Assembly: GCF_024171885.1 (NCBI RefSeq)
Contig: NZ_JAMTCP010000028.1
Location: 20,204 to 84,203 of the forward strand
Direction of reading: 5' to 3'
Length of the DNA: 64,000 nt
From: Streptoalloteichus tenebrarius
GTDB lineage: Bacteria > Actinomycetota > Actinomycetes > Mycobacteriales > Pseudonocardiaceae
The notes under the pieces were generated by a model. The model saw only the letters and a list, made by a program, of their open reading frames with translations. It did no database searches and was not told where the DNA came from. Positions within the stretch are counted from its first letter, which is position 1; each line of letters starts with the position of its first letter. The translations under genes and the position numbers were made by a program. Shown one piece after another: positions 44,321-54,255 of this stretch.

Positions 44321-44603
44321 TTGCGGCTCCTCCCCGTGTTACGGGCCCATCGGCAGAGTAAGGGCACTGCTCCAGGGTGGTGAAGGGTTGATCGGTGAGC
44401 CTGATCAGCCGGGCTGAACTCCGTCGACCGTTCATCGTGGCGGTCCCGCCGATCGGCGCTGTGACCTCCCCACCCCGGAGGCCGACGTCCCAACCTTGGC
44501 ATCCGTGGACGTCCGGCGCCGCGAGGCGGGCGAGGCGGACACGGCGACCGGAGACGGTGGCCACGGACGGAGCGGACGAGGCAGGCACCGTAAGGAGAAG
44601 GAC

Positions 44604-44972
44604 GTGGAGCTGGCGTCACCGAACCCCGCCGAGGGCGGCTGGGACGTCGGAGACGGCGGGCGCCCCGGCGACGCCGGGGACGGCGTCGTCCTCGGGGACG
44701 AGGACCGCTCCACGCGGCGACAGCGGCAGCATCCCCAGCGGCGGCACGCGCACCAGCCGGGGACACGGGGACAGCGCCGTCCCTACCGACGCCGCCGGTG
44801 GCGGATCGGCTGTCGCGACGTCGCCAACCGCGAGTGCCACCTCACCGTGCTCGTCGACCGGGACAGGGTTGTGCTCGTCGGTCCCCCCGGCGAGACCGCG
44901 GTGCTGTCCGCCGGCCAGCTCGGCCGGTTGCGGGCAGCCCTGCGCGAAGCCGCCGAACAGGCGGGAAGGTGA
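44604..44972 (+). CDS. Small conserved actinobacterial protein, variable N-terminus
   Basis: A 122-residue product if begun at GTG 44604, which follows TAAGGAGAAGGAC closely. The first 70 residues are low-complexity and charged. The last 55 (CRDVANRECHLTVLVDRDRV onward, with VLSAGQLGRLRAALREA) look like a conserved compact domain I have seen in short actinobacterial proteins next to XRE regulators. Function unknown. Confidence 0.6.
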   Translation: MELASPNPAEGGWDVGDGGRPGDAGDGVVLGDEDRSTRRQRQHPQRRHAHQPGTRGQRRPYRRRRWRIGCRDVANRECHLTVLVDRDRVVLVGPPGETAVLSAGQLGRLRAALREAAEQAGR

Positions 44973-44985
44973 CGGTGACGTTCAG

Positions 44986-45447
44986 GTGGACGAGATATTG
45001 GGCCAGGTGCTGCGGAACGCGGTGTGGGAACGGCTCGACATGCTGACCGAGCTGGCCAACCGCGCCGACGCCCCCTCCCTGCTCTCGGTGGCGCGCTCCG
45101 AGCTGCCCCGGCTGACGCGGGGCTGGCGGGCGGTGCTCGCCGCGCACGAGCCGGACGAGCGGGGCAACTGCCCGGAGTGCTCCACCCGGTGGCGCCAGCA
45201 GAAGGCGCCGTGCGCGGTCTGGCAGGCCGCCTACGAGCACCTGGTGGCGGGCGGGCTGGCTCCCCGACCGGCCCGGCACCACCGGGAGGCCCGGTGCGAC
45301 GCGGGTTCCTCCGACGCGGACACCGGGCAGACCGTGTCGCGTGCGCCCGGCGCGCGCACGGTCCACCCGCCCCAACCGGGCCTGCACCGGAGGGCGGCGC
45401 ACGCGAGCCCCGTGGCCCCGGTCGGCCACCCGGGCACGGTGCGCTGA
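44986..45447 (+). CDS. Conserved protein with Cys motif, partner of the preceding gene
   Basis: A 153-residue protein from GTG 44986. The first 90 residues are well formed (DEILGQVLRNAVWERLDMLT) and carry a CPECSTRW and APCAVW pair that could bind zinc. The remaining 60 residues are Pro/His/Arg-rich and may be a non-conserved tail. It begins 14 bp after the preceding gene. The final codons are part of a 16-bp duplication (45439-45470) that spans the stop. Function unknown. Confidence 0.65.
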   Translation: MDEILGQVLRNAVWERLDMLTELANRADAPSLLSVARSELPRLTRGWRAVLAAHEPDERGNCPECSTRWRQQKAPCAVWQAAYEHLVAGGLAPRPARHHREARCDAGSSDADTGQTVSRAPGARTVHPPQPGLHRRAAHASPVAPVGHPGTVR

Positions 45448-46439
45448 ACGAGCGGTGCGCTGAACGAGCGATGCGCCGAACTGGCGGTCCCCGCCCGCGG
45501 CCAGACCCCACCCTGACCGCGGACCGAGCCACCGCCACGTGGGCGGCGGTCCGGACCGGGCGTGCCCCCGACCGCGTCGGGCCGGACCGCCGGAACCCAT
45601 GAGCGGCCCCGCCGCCGCTGGTCCGTCGCCGAGGGGTCGCCCGCACCGGGCGCGCCGAGGCCGGACGTGGGGCGGGACGCGATCGCGGATTCGCCGGCGC
45701 TGTCCGGGGAATCCCTCACACGACGACGAGATCAGGACAACGAGTTCAAGACAACGAGTTCAGGACGACGAAGCGACACCAGGTGGGGCGGCGCGGCCGC
45801 CGACCACGGCCGACCGCCGGCCACCACGGGCCATCCGGGGTGGGAGGCGGGCGCTGGAGGGGAACACCGGGGAACACCCCCGAGCCGGATGAACCCGGCT
45901 CCCCGCCCCTCAAGACCGGCACCACGACCGCCGAGACAACCGCAACCGACGTCACCAGGCTCCCGCTCCGGAGCGGGAGAGCGAACCGCGGGGCGGCCAG
46001 CCCGCCCGGCACAGAAAACTCCACAGTAGACGCACTGGACGCAGTGGACCCGTGACCTCCGCGGGCCGACGCCGCCGCACTCCCCTCCCCCCGACCGGCG
46101 TCGGTCCGCGGATTCCACCTCGCGGCGGTGCCCGTGACCCCGGACGGGCACCGCCGCGACACCACGCTCCCCCTCCGAGCGCGGCCGTCCTCCCGGCCGC
46201 CACCGGTGGTGCGATGTCCTCGCAGGGCCCCACCCCGCCCTCCACCAGGGGCCCGCCTCCGCGAGTCCGCACCACAGCCCCGAAGAAGGGAAGAGGAGGA
46301 CCGCCGGCCCACCCCCCTCCCGACCCCCGGCCGGCGGTCCTCCTTCGCGTCCGACCCCCGCTTTCCCCGCGGAGCCAGCCCGCAGCGCTCCCGGGTCCTT
46401 TTGGCGGGGCCGTGCGACCGTGTCAGCGCGGAGGGCGGA
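45448..46439. other. 990-bp gene-free stretch with a strong hairpin
   Basis: No credible gene on either strand; open frames are low-complexity. It holds short direct repeats (16-bp pair at 45439-45470, a GACAACGAGTTCA pair near 45736) and, at 46295-46343, a perfect 15-bp hairpin (GGAGGACCGCCGGCC and complement, 19-nt loop) that probably terminates the methyltransferase transcript. It is unusually long for this gene-dense window. Confidence 0.6.
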
Positions 46440-47474
46440 TCACCGCGAGCGGCACACGATTCCGTTGTGGGACTTGATGACCCCGTGCCGCAGCACCTCG
46501 AAACCGTTCTCGTAGGCGTAGAGGCCGAGCTGGGCGACGTTCTGGAGTTCGCGGTAGGAGAAGTTCATCAGGTCGCCGAACAGCAGGTAGAAGGCCTTCG
46601 TCCTGGCGGCGACGCGGGGCGTGGTGAGGATGGCGTACCCGCCGGGCTTCAGGAAGCGCCGGTGCCAGTCGAAGGCGAGGGGCTTGTACTCGTCGGGGAA
46701 GTGCTCGACCAGCCCGATCGAGACCACCACGTCGAACTCCCGGCCGAAGTCGAGGTCGCGGATGTCGGAGACGACGTAGGAGATGGTCATCTGGTCGCGG
46801 TACCAGACCTTCTCGTGGCCGGTCGCCGGGTCGACGCCGAGGAACGGGTACTCCACGGGGAAGGCGCCGAACCGGCCCTCCACGCAGTACTCGTCGTAGT
46901 CCACGAGCACGGCCTCGCCGCCCGGGTACATCGCGGACAGGAGCATCGCCTCGTAGCCGTCGGCGGCGCCGAGGAACAGGATGCGCGGCCGGACGACGTC
47001 GAGCCCGGAGAACAGCGACCTCTTGGCCCTCGGGTCCCACACCGTGTCGCCCACGCGGTGCGCCTGGTTCCACACCGACCACCGGACGACCTCGGCGACG
47101 GCGGCGTACGCCGCGCGAATGTCCAATGTGGACAGTTTCCCGCCCGCCCTGCGCAGCGCGGCCACCCGGGCGGCCACCGGGTCCTCGTCGAACAACGTCT
47201 GGAACGACCGGTTGAACATCTCCCACGCCTTCGGCACGGGGAGCTGCTCGCCGTGCTCGGCCTCCCACGCCAACCGCTCCCGCGACCAGTTCTCCACCCG
47301 GTACGGCCGCCCCACGTCCTTCCAGGACAGGCGGGAGAAGTCGATCGCGGGAGCGTCGGCGAAGACGTCCCGGCTGGTGCGCCGCAGGTCGGCCCGGTAG
47401 GTGGCGCGCAACTCGGTCCGGCCGATGTCCGCCTCCGTCCAGCGGCGACCGGTCAGGGGTTCCGTGGTGGACAT
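46440..47474 (-). CDS. SAM-dependent methyltransferase (class I)
   Basis: A 344-residue enzyme. The N-terminal 130 residues are a helical region of unknown role. The methyltransferase core begins with RILFLGAADGYEAMLL near residue 163. An acidic motif II follows (VLVDYDEYC), then VVVSIGLVEHFPDEYKPLAF near residue 252 and LKPGGYAILTTPR. Substrate unknown. ATG start; the beta-glucosidase gene upstream ends 109 bp away. Confidence 0.82.
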   Translation of the reverse strand: MSTTEPLTGRRWTEADIGRTELRATYRADLRRTSRDVFADAPAIDFSRLSWKDVGRPYRVENWSRERLAWEAEHGEQLPVPKAWEMFNRSFQTLFDEDPVAARVAALRRAGGKLSTLDIRAAYAAVAEVVRWSVWNQAHRVGDTVWDPRAKRSLFSGLDVVRPRILFLGAADGYEAMLLSAMYPGGEAVLVDYDEYCVEGRFGAFPVEYPFLGVDPATGHEKVWYRDQMTISYVVSDIRDLDFGREFDVVVSIGLVEHFPDEYKPLAFDWHRRFLKPGGYAILTTPRVAARTKAFYLLFGDLMNFSYRELQNVAQLGLYAYENGFEVLRHGVIKSHNGIVCRSR

Positions 47475-47582
47475 GTCCTTCTCCTTGCTCGTCGGCGCGC
47501 CGACGCCCGGCGCGCGCCGGTCGCACGGACGGCCGGGGCGACGGGGGCGGACGGCACGGCAGGGGCGGCGCTCATCCGTCGC

Positions 47583-48932
<1,350 letters not shown>

Positions 48933-49066
48933 CCCACTCGGGTGTCACCCACATGATGGGGAAACACGAATCTTTCTCGCATTGTAGGGGTGATCCGGCT
49001 CACTCGAAAGTGGCTCGCGGACGTTGCGTGCAAGATGGGGGCGACGCACGACAACAGGAGCCGCCC

Positions 49067-49690
49067 GTGTCCACTGCTGCCGCCCCGCTTCGGAGGCGCC
49101 CGGTTCAGCAACGCAGCGCCCAACGGGTCGAGCGGATGCTCGACGCGTGCGCCGAGTTGATCGACGAACTGGGCCACGACGGGGTGACCACGACTCTCAT
49201 CGCCGAGCGCGCCGGGGTCGCCGTCGGCTCGCTCTACCAGTTCTTCCCCGACAAGCGGGCCGTGGTGCAGGCGCTGACCCTGCGCAACCTGGACCGGTTC
49301 CTCGCCACCGTGCTGGCGCGGTTCGAGGAGGGCGGCTTCGAGCACTGGTGGGACGCCGTCGACTCGGTGATCGACATCTACATCGGGATGCACAGGGAGG
49401 TGCCCGGCTTCGGCCGGCTGCACTTCGGCGACGTCGTCGACCCCCGGCTGCTCGACGAGCGCAAGGACAACAACGCGGTGATCGCCGACCGGATCTCCGC
49501 GCTGCTCGTCCAGCACTTCGGGCTCGCGCCCGGCGAGCTGGAGCTGCCCGTGGCGGTGGCGGTCGAGGCGGCGGACGCCGTGCTCAACCTGGCGTTCCGC
49601 CGGGACCCGCAGGGCGCCCCGGAGATCGTCACCGAGGCCAAGGCGATGATCAGGGACTACCTGTCGGCCCGGATCGGGGAGCCTGCCTGA
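49067..49690 (+). CDS. TetR-family transcriptional regulator
   Basis: A 207-residue repressor-type protein. The helix-turn-helix (about residues 30-75) reads TTTLIAERAGVAVGSLYQFF. The ligand-binding C-terminal domain is helical and variable. GTG 49067 is chosen for the GGAG 6 nt upstream. It diverges from the beta-glucosidase across 134 bp, which makes that gene a possible target along with itself. Confidence 0.92.
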   Translation: MSTAAAPLRRRPVQQRSAQRVERMLDACAELIDELGHDGVTTTLIAERAGVAVGSLYQFFPDKRAVVQALTLRNLDRFLATVLARFEEGGFEHWWDAVDSVIDIYIGMHREVPGFGRLHFGDVVDPRLLDERKDNNAVIADRISALLVQHFGLAPGELELPVAVAVEAADAVLNLAFRRDPQGAPEIVTEAKAMIRDYLSARIGEPA

Positions 49691-49796
49691 CCCTCACCCA
49701 CGATTCCACCCGATCGGCGGCATGAGGCACCCGTCCGGCCGTATCGCCCACCGATGTCCGTCACCGCCACGGTCCTCGGCCGGAATGCCGCGGTCC

Positions 49797-51002
49797 TCAG
49801 CCGAAGCAGTGGCTCGCCCCGCGGTAGGTCGGCACCGTCTCCACCACCCGGTCCCCGTCGACGAGGTAAAACTCGGGGAAGCGCTCGGCCAGCTCCCCCG
49901 CCTTGGCGTGTCGGAACCACACCCGGTCGCCGACGCGGAGGTCCCGGGCCGCCCGGCCCACCAGCGGCGTCTGCACCTCCCCCGCGCCCTCGGTGCCGGT
50001 GAGCCGCAGACCGGCGGGCAGCACCGGGACGGGCAGCCGGTCGGGGTCGGCGATCCCCGAGGCCGGGTACCCGCCGCCGAAGACCGTGACCACGTCGCGG
50101 GCCGGGCGCCGGACCACCGGGAGCGCGAACAACGCGGCCGGGCGGGGTTGGAAGGCCCGGTAGCCGTCGAACAGGGTCGGCCCGAGGAGCCCGGACCCGG
50201 CGGCCAGCTCGGTGACCGACCCGTCCTCGGCCGTGCGTTCGAGGCTGCCGGTCCCGCCCCCGTTGACGAACTCCAGCTCGGCGAGCCGCCGCAGGGCCTC
50301 GACCACGGCCGCGCGCCGGTCGGAGAGTTCGGCCATGGAGCGGCGCTGCATCCACCGCAGTGCGGCAGCGCGGACCGGACGGCCCCTGGTGGCGTCGCCG
50401 AGCCCGGCGATCTGTGCCTCGTAGGCCATCAGGCCGACCAGGGCGAAGCCGGGGCGGCGCAGGACCTCCCCCGCCAGCGCCACGGCCTGGCGCGGGGTGC
50501 GGACGGGCGAGCGCCGGACCCCGACGTGGACCCCGGCCGCGGGGCGCCAGGAGGCGTCCAGTTCCAGGCAGACCCGGATCACCGGGTGGCGCGGCCCGAG
50601 CGCGGCGGTCACCAGGTCGAGCTGGGCGGGGTCGTCGACCATGATCGTGACCGCCGCCCTGGCCGCGTCGTCGCCGGCCAACGCCCGCAACGCCGCGCGG
50701 TCCGCCGTGGGGTAGCCGACGACCGCGTCCGCGGTCACGCCGGCTCCCACCAGGTACAGCGCCTCGGCGAGGGAGTAGCACAGCAGGCCGGAGAAGCCGG
50801 GGCGGGCGAGGGCGCGGCGCAGCAGCGCGACGCAGCGCACCGACTTGCTGGCCACCCGGATGGGGCGACCCCGGGCGCGGGCCCGCAGTTGCTCGGCGTT
50901 GGCGTCGAACGCCGAACGGTCGACGATCGCCAGCGGGGGGTCCAGGGCCGCCGTGGCCGCGTCGTAGCGGGCCCGGAACCGGTCTGCCGTCACGGCCCGC
51001 AC
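49797..51002 (-). CDS. PLP-dependent amino acid deaminase/aldolase (alanine-racemase fold)
   Basis: A 401-residue enzyme with an alanine-racemase N-terminal barrel and a D-serine-dehydratase-like C-terminal domain. The PLP Lys is expected in RVASKSVRC near residue 50; later motifs VNGGGTGSLE and VTVFGGGYPASG fit the family labelled amino acid deaminase/aldolase (D-threonine aldolase kin). The metal-binding end THRGASHCFG-like segment reads YRGASHCFG. GTG 51002 chosen for its AAGGGGTGG site; GTG 50993 is possible. Divergent from the lactone oxidase. Confidence 0.82.
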   Translation of the reverse strand: MRAVTADRFRARYDAATAALDPPLAIVDRSAFDANAEQLRARARGRPIRVASKSVRCVALLRRALARPGFSGLLCYSLAEALYLVGAGVTADAVVGYPTADRAALRALAGDDAARAAVTIMVDDPAQLDLVTAALGPRHPVIRVCLELDASWRPAAGVHVGVRRSPVRTPRQAVALAGEVLRRPGFALVGLMAYEAQIAGLGDATRGRPVRAAALRWMQRRSMAELSDRRAAVVEALRRLAELEFVNGGGTGSLERTAEDGSVTELAAGSGLLGPTLFDGYRAFQPRPAALFALPVVRRPARDVVTVFGGGYPASGIADPDRLPVPVLPAGLRLTGTEGAGEVQTPLVGRAARDLRVGDRVWFRHAKAGELAERFPEFYLVDGDRVVETVPTYRGASHCFG

Positions 51003-51018
51003 GGTAGCTCGCCACCCC

Positions 51019-51047
51019 TTGAAATGTGAATGTCCTTCACGTACGGT
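51019..51047 (+). promoter_or_regulatory. Promoter with internal operator for the lactone oxidase gene
   Basis: -35 TTGAAA (51019-51024), 17-bp spacer, -10 TACGGT (51042-51047). The spacer is almost filled by the inverted repeat GTGAA-TGTCC-TTCAC (51026-51040), positioned for repression. Confidence 0.5.
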
Positions 51048-51074
51048 CGCCCCCACCGTCACCGGAGGTGACCT

Positions 51075-52388
51075 ATGTCGCACCCCGCCCCGACCTGGCG
51101 GAACTGGGCCCGGACCGCGTCCGCCCGGCCCACCGCGGTGGTCCGCCCCCGGGATCTCGACGAGATCGTCGGAGCGGTCAGGGACGCGGCGGCACGGGGC
51201 AGGACCGTGCGGGCCTGGGGCAGCGGGCACTCGTTCAGCGAGGCGGCGGTGACCGACGACATCGCCCTCGACCTGCGGGGGTGGTCCGGGGTGCTGGCGG
51301 TCGACGGGGACATGGTCACCGTGCGGGCCGGCACCCGGCTGCGCGAGCTGAACGCGGCGTTGGACCGGGTCGGCCTGGCCATGGTCAACCTCGGCGACAT
51401 CGACGAGCAGACCGTGGCGGGCGCGATCTCCACCGGGACCCACGGCACCGGGGCCCGGCTCGGCGGGCTGGCGACGCAGGTCGCCGCGCTGGAGCTGGTG
51501 CTCGCCGACGGGTCGGTGGTGCGGTGTTCCGAGCGGGAGCGACCCGACCTGTTCCAGGCCGCCCGGGTCAGCCTGGGCGCGCTCGGGGTCATCGGCTCGG
51601 TGACGTTGCGGTGCGTGCCGAGGTACGCGTTGGCGGCGGACGAGCGCCCGATGCCGCTGGACGAGGTGATGGACGGGTTCGGCGACCTCGCCGACGGGAA
51701 CGACCATTTCGAGTTCTACTTCTTCGTCCACGGCGACACGACGTTGGTGAAACGGAACAACCGCCTGCCCGAGGGGGAACAGCCCCGGCCGATGCACCCG
51801 GTGCGGCACTTCCTGGAGTACCAGGTGGTGGAGAACACCGCGTTGGAGGCGGTGTGCCGGTTGGGGCGCGCGGTCCCCGGGCTGGTCCGCCCGCTCAACC
51901 GGGTGTGTGGGGCGCTGCTGTCGGCGCGCCGGTACAGCGACCGCTCGCACCGGGTGTTCGTGACCCGCCGGCAGGTGCGGTTCGTGGAGACGGAGTGGGC
52001 TGTTCCACGTGAATCAATCCATGAGGTGATCAAGGAACTCCGCGCGGCCGTGCCCCGGCTGGAACACCCAGTGATCATGCCGATCGAGGTACGGGTGGCG
52101 GCGGGGGACGACATCTGGCTGTCCCCGGCGCACGGGCGCGACACCGCGTACCTCGCGGCGCACCAGTTCGTGGGCATGCCCTACCGGCACTGGTTCTCGA
52201 CGGTGGCCGACATCTGCGGCGCGGCGGGCGGTCGTCCCCACTGGGGGAAGATGCACGACCTGGACGCCACCGACCTCCGGGACCGCTATCCCCGCTTCGA
52301 CGACTTCCTGGCGCTGCGACGCCAACTCGACCCGGAGGGCCGCTTCCGGAGCGCCTACACCGACCGGGTCCTGGGCCCGCTCGCCTGA
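51075..52388 (+). CDS. FAD-dependent sugar-1,4-lactone oxidase (D-arabinono-lactone oxidase family)
   Basis: A 437-residue flavoenzyme. The N-terminal FAD domain contains WGSGHSFSEA near residue 50, where the His can bond FAD covalently. It continues with GAISTGTHGTGARLGGLATQ near residue 120. The C-terminal substrate domain ends with PHWGKMHDLD near residue 393, which is characteristic of aldonolactone oxidases. Enzymes of this type oxidise sugar lactones or alditols. GGAGG lies 6 nt before the ATG. Divergent from the PLP enzyme, an arrangement common in actinomycetes. Confidence 0.92.
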   Translation: MSHPAPTWRNWARTASARPTAVVRPRDLDEIVGAVRDAAARGRTVRAWGSGHSFSEAAVTDDIALDLRGWSGVLAVDGDMVTVRAGTRLRELNAALDRVGLAMVNLGDIDEQTVAGAISTGTHGTGARLGGLATQVAALELVLADGSVVRCSERERPDLFQAARVSLGALGVIGSVTLRCVPRYALAADERPMPLDEVMDGFGDLADGNDHFEFYFFVHGDTTLVKRNNRLPEGEQPRPMHPVRHFLEYQVVENTALEAVCRLGRAVPGLVRPLNRVCGALLSARRYSDRSHRVFVTRRQVRFVETEWAVPRESIHEVIKELRAAVPRLEHPVIMPIEVRVAAGDDIWLSPAHGRDTAYLAAHQFVGMPYRHWFSTVADICGAAGGRPHWGKMHDLDATDLRDRYPRFDDFLALRRQLDPEGRFRSAYTDRVLGPLA

Positions 52389-52431
52389 GACCGCCCCGCC
52401 CTCGACGCTCCCCGGCTCCCCACCTCAGGAC

Positions 52432-52571
52432 AGCCCCCACCCGCCCTGGGGGGCGAGCCCTGCTCCAGCCTAACGACATCCACCCGAGCCTCCAACACCT
52501 CGACGCCGCCCTGTGGACAACCCACGCCATCGCATCGCCCAACGAGTGGTTCACGAGTGTGCTGTGGATAA
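52432..52571 (+). repeat. Intergenic DnaA-box repeat element, copy C
   Basis: Core 52432-52472, 39 bases of spacer, TGTGGACAA at 52512-52520 and TGTGGATAA at 52563-52571. It fills most of the gap between the convergent lactone oxidase and NAD-binding protein genes. Flanking CTCAGGACA before the core is also shared in part with copy A. Confidence 0.85.
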
Positions 52572-52661
52572 CTCCCGCCTCTGGCCAGCAATTCCCTTCG
52601 CGGAAAAGGGAAACACCGCTAGCCTTGGTGGGTTTGGGACAGCCGCACGTGGCCGCCGGCC

Positions 52662-53318
52662 TCAGCCGATGGCGGCGGCGACCGCCTCGTCCACGGGATC
52701 GCTCCCGCCCACGAGCTCCAACGTGTGGCGCGCGCTCCGCGGCTCGTCGAGCAACGCCACCAGGACCCTGGCCACGTCGTCCCGGCTCACCTCGCCCGGC
52801 GGGACCGACGCGCCGAGCCGGACGAGCCCGGAGCCCGGCTCGTCGGTGAGCCGGCCGGGCCGCAGCACCGTCCAGTCCAGGTCCCTGCTGCTCAGGTCCT
52901 CCTCGGACGCGGCCTTCGCCCGCAGGTAGGCCGCGAAGACCTCGTCCGTCCCCCGCTGGTCGGCGCGGTCCAGCCCCATCGCGCTGACCAGCAGGTACCG
53001 CCGGATCTCCGCCATGTGGCAGGCGTCGGCCACGAGCGCGGCGGCGGCCCGGTCCACCGTGTCCTTGCGCGCGGCGCCGCTGCCGGGGCCCGCTCCGGCG
53101 GCGAAGACCACGGCGTCCGCGCCCGCCAGGTGGGCGGCCACCTCGTTGACGCTGGCCTCCTCCAGGTCGCAGACCACCGCGTCGGCTCCGGCCGCGTGCA
53201 GGTCGGCGACGTGGTCGGGGTTGCGGACCAGCCCGACCGCGACGTCGCCCCGCTCCGCGAGGAGCCGTTCGAGCCGCAACGCGATCTTCCCGTGCCCACC
53301 GGCGATCACCACGCGCAT
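52662..53318 (-). CDS. NAD(P)-binding atypical SDR protein
   Basis: A 218-residue Rossmann protein of the NAD(P)H-binding/NmrA-like type. The nucleotide motif GGHGKIA is near residue 7, ADAVVFAAGAGPGSG near 68 and LRPGRLTDEPG near 152. No catalytic YxxxK is present at the usual place, as in SDR-a5-like members. Role unknown; possibly redox sensing or a reductase. Confidence 0.85.
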   Translation of the reverse strand: MRVVIAGGHGKIALRLERLLAERGDVAVGLVRNPDHVADLHAAGADAVVCDLEEASVNEVAAHLAGADAVVFAAGAGPGSGAARKDTVDRAAAALVADACHMAEIRRYLLVSAMGLDRADQRGTDEVFAAYLRAKAASEEDLSSRDLDWTVLRPGRLTDEPGSGLVRLGASVPPGEVSRDDVARVLVALLDEPRSARHTLELVGGSDPVDEAVAAAIG

Positions 53319-53342
53319 GCCCTCACGGTAAGGCGGCGCGCC

Positions 53343-53984
53343 CTAGTCCGCCGGGGCGGGCGTCGTCGCCAGCACCCGGTCGTAGAGCACCTCGTGCATC
53401 CAGCGGACGGCCGACGAGGTCGCCAGGTCCACGTCGATGACCCGGTCCTCCTCGGCGGGTCCCGGCAGCTCCAGGCCGACCGCCCCGTCCGGGTCGGCGG
53501 TCAGCACCGCGACCCCGTACAGCCGGGACCGCAGCATTCCGTTGGTGACGTAATCCTCGGCGACGGTCACCGCCGACGGAAGGACGGTGGCCGAGGAGCA
53601 GAGCCGCGCGAACGGCACGGCCGAGGTCAACGCGGTCCGCCAGTGCCGGGCCGGCGCGAGGACCCCGACCAGGCGCACCGCCGGCGGCGGGACCCGCCCC
53701 AGCATCTCCGGCCACACCCACGTGGACACCGCCGTCCGGTCGGTGACCGGGCCGACCCCCCAGCACAGCCGCTCGGCGTGCCGGTCGGGCAGGAGCTCGG
53801 CCACCGGCACCACCCGCCTGCCCAGTAACGACATGGGCGGAAGGACCACCCCCCGCCACCCCAGCAGCTCGGCGGCCCGAGCCGCGAGTTGCTCGGGCGG
53901 CGCCGGCAGCTCGACCGGGGGGACGGTGCTGGCGGGCAGGGCACGGACGTTCGGGACGGCCGTGCGCCCTGGCATGCGGGTCAC
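53343..53984 (-). CDS. Hypothetical 213-residue protein
   Basis: Not recognised. A Pro/Val-rich soluble protein with conserved-looking blocks LLGWRGVVLPPMSLLGR near residue 40 and AVRWMHEVLYDRVLAT near the C-terminus. GTG 53984 follows GGGAGGTGGAAGG; an ATG three codons later is possible. It lies 24 bp upstream of the SDR-like gene on the same strand and may be cotranscribed. Confidence 0.65.
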   Translation of the reverse strand: MTRMPGRTAVPNVRALPASTVPPVELPAPPEQLAARAAELLGWRGVVLPPMSLLGRRVVPVAELLPDRHAERLCWGVGPVTDRTAVSTWVWPEMLGRVPPPAVRLVGVLAPARHWRTALTSAVPFARLCSSATVLPSAVTVAEDYVTNGMLRSRLYGVAVLTADPDGAVGLELPGPAEEDRVIDVDLATSSAVRWMHEVLYDRVLATTPAPAD

Positions 53985-54255
53985 GAACCTTCCACCTCCC
54001 CTCGTTCGACGCGCGACGACCCTCGTCCCGCAGCCACTGGCGTACCAGCCGGCCAGGGGGACCCGCGCCGTTTCGGCCCCTGAGCTGCGGTCGGCGGCAG
54101 CGGCCGAGCGATAACCGGTCGATGACCGGTCGCGAGGCTTCAGCCCGACGGTGCGGCCATTCGTGTGAGGCGAGACCTCCTCGCGATCCACTCGTTCGGC
54201 GCAGCCCCTGGCGCTCGCCGAGACTGGAAACGCCCTGACCGGGGGAGGCGAACCG

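Noticed and set aside
45732..46151. Possible 139-residue minus-strand Cys/Gly-rich gene
   Set aside because: Low complexity, no ribosome site, and no coherent fold or motif.
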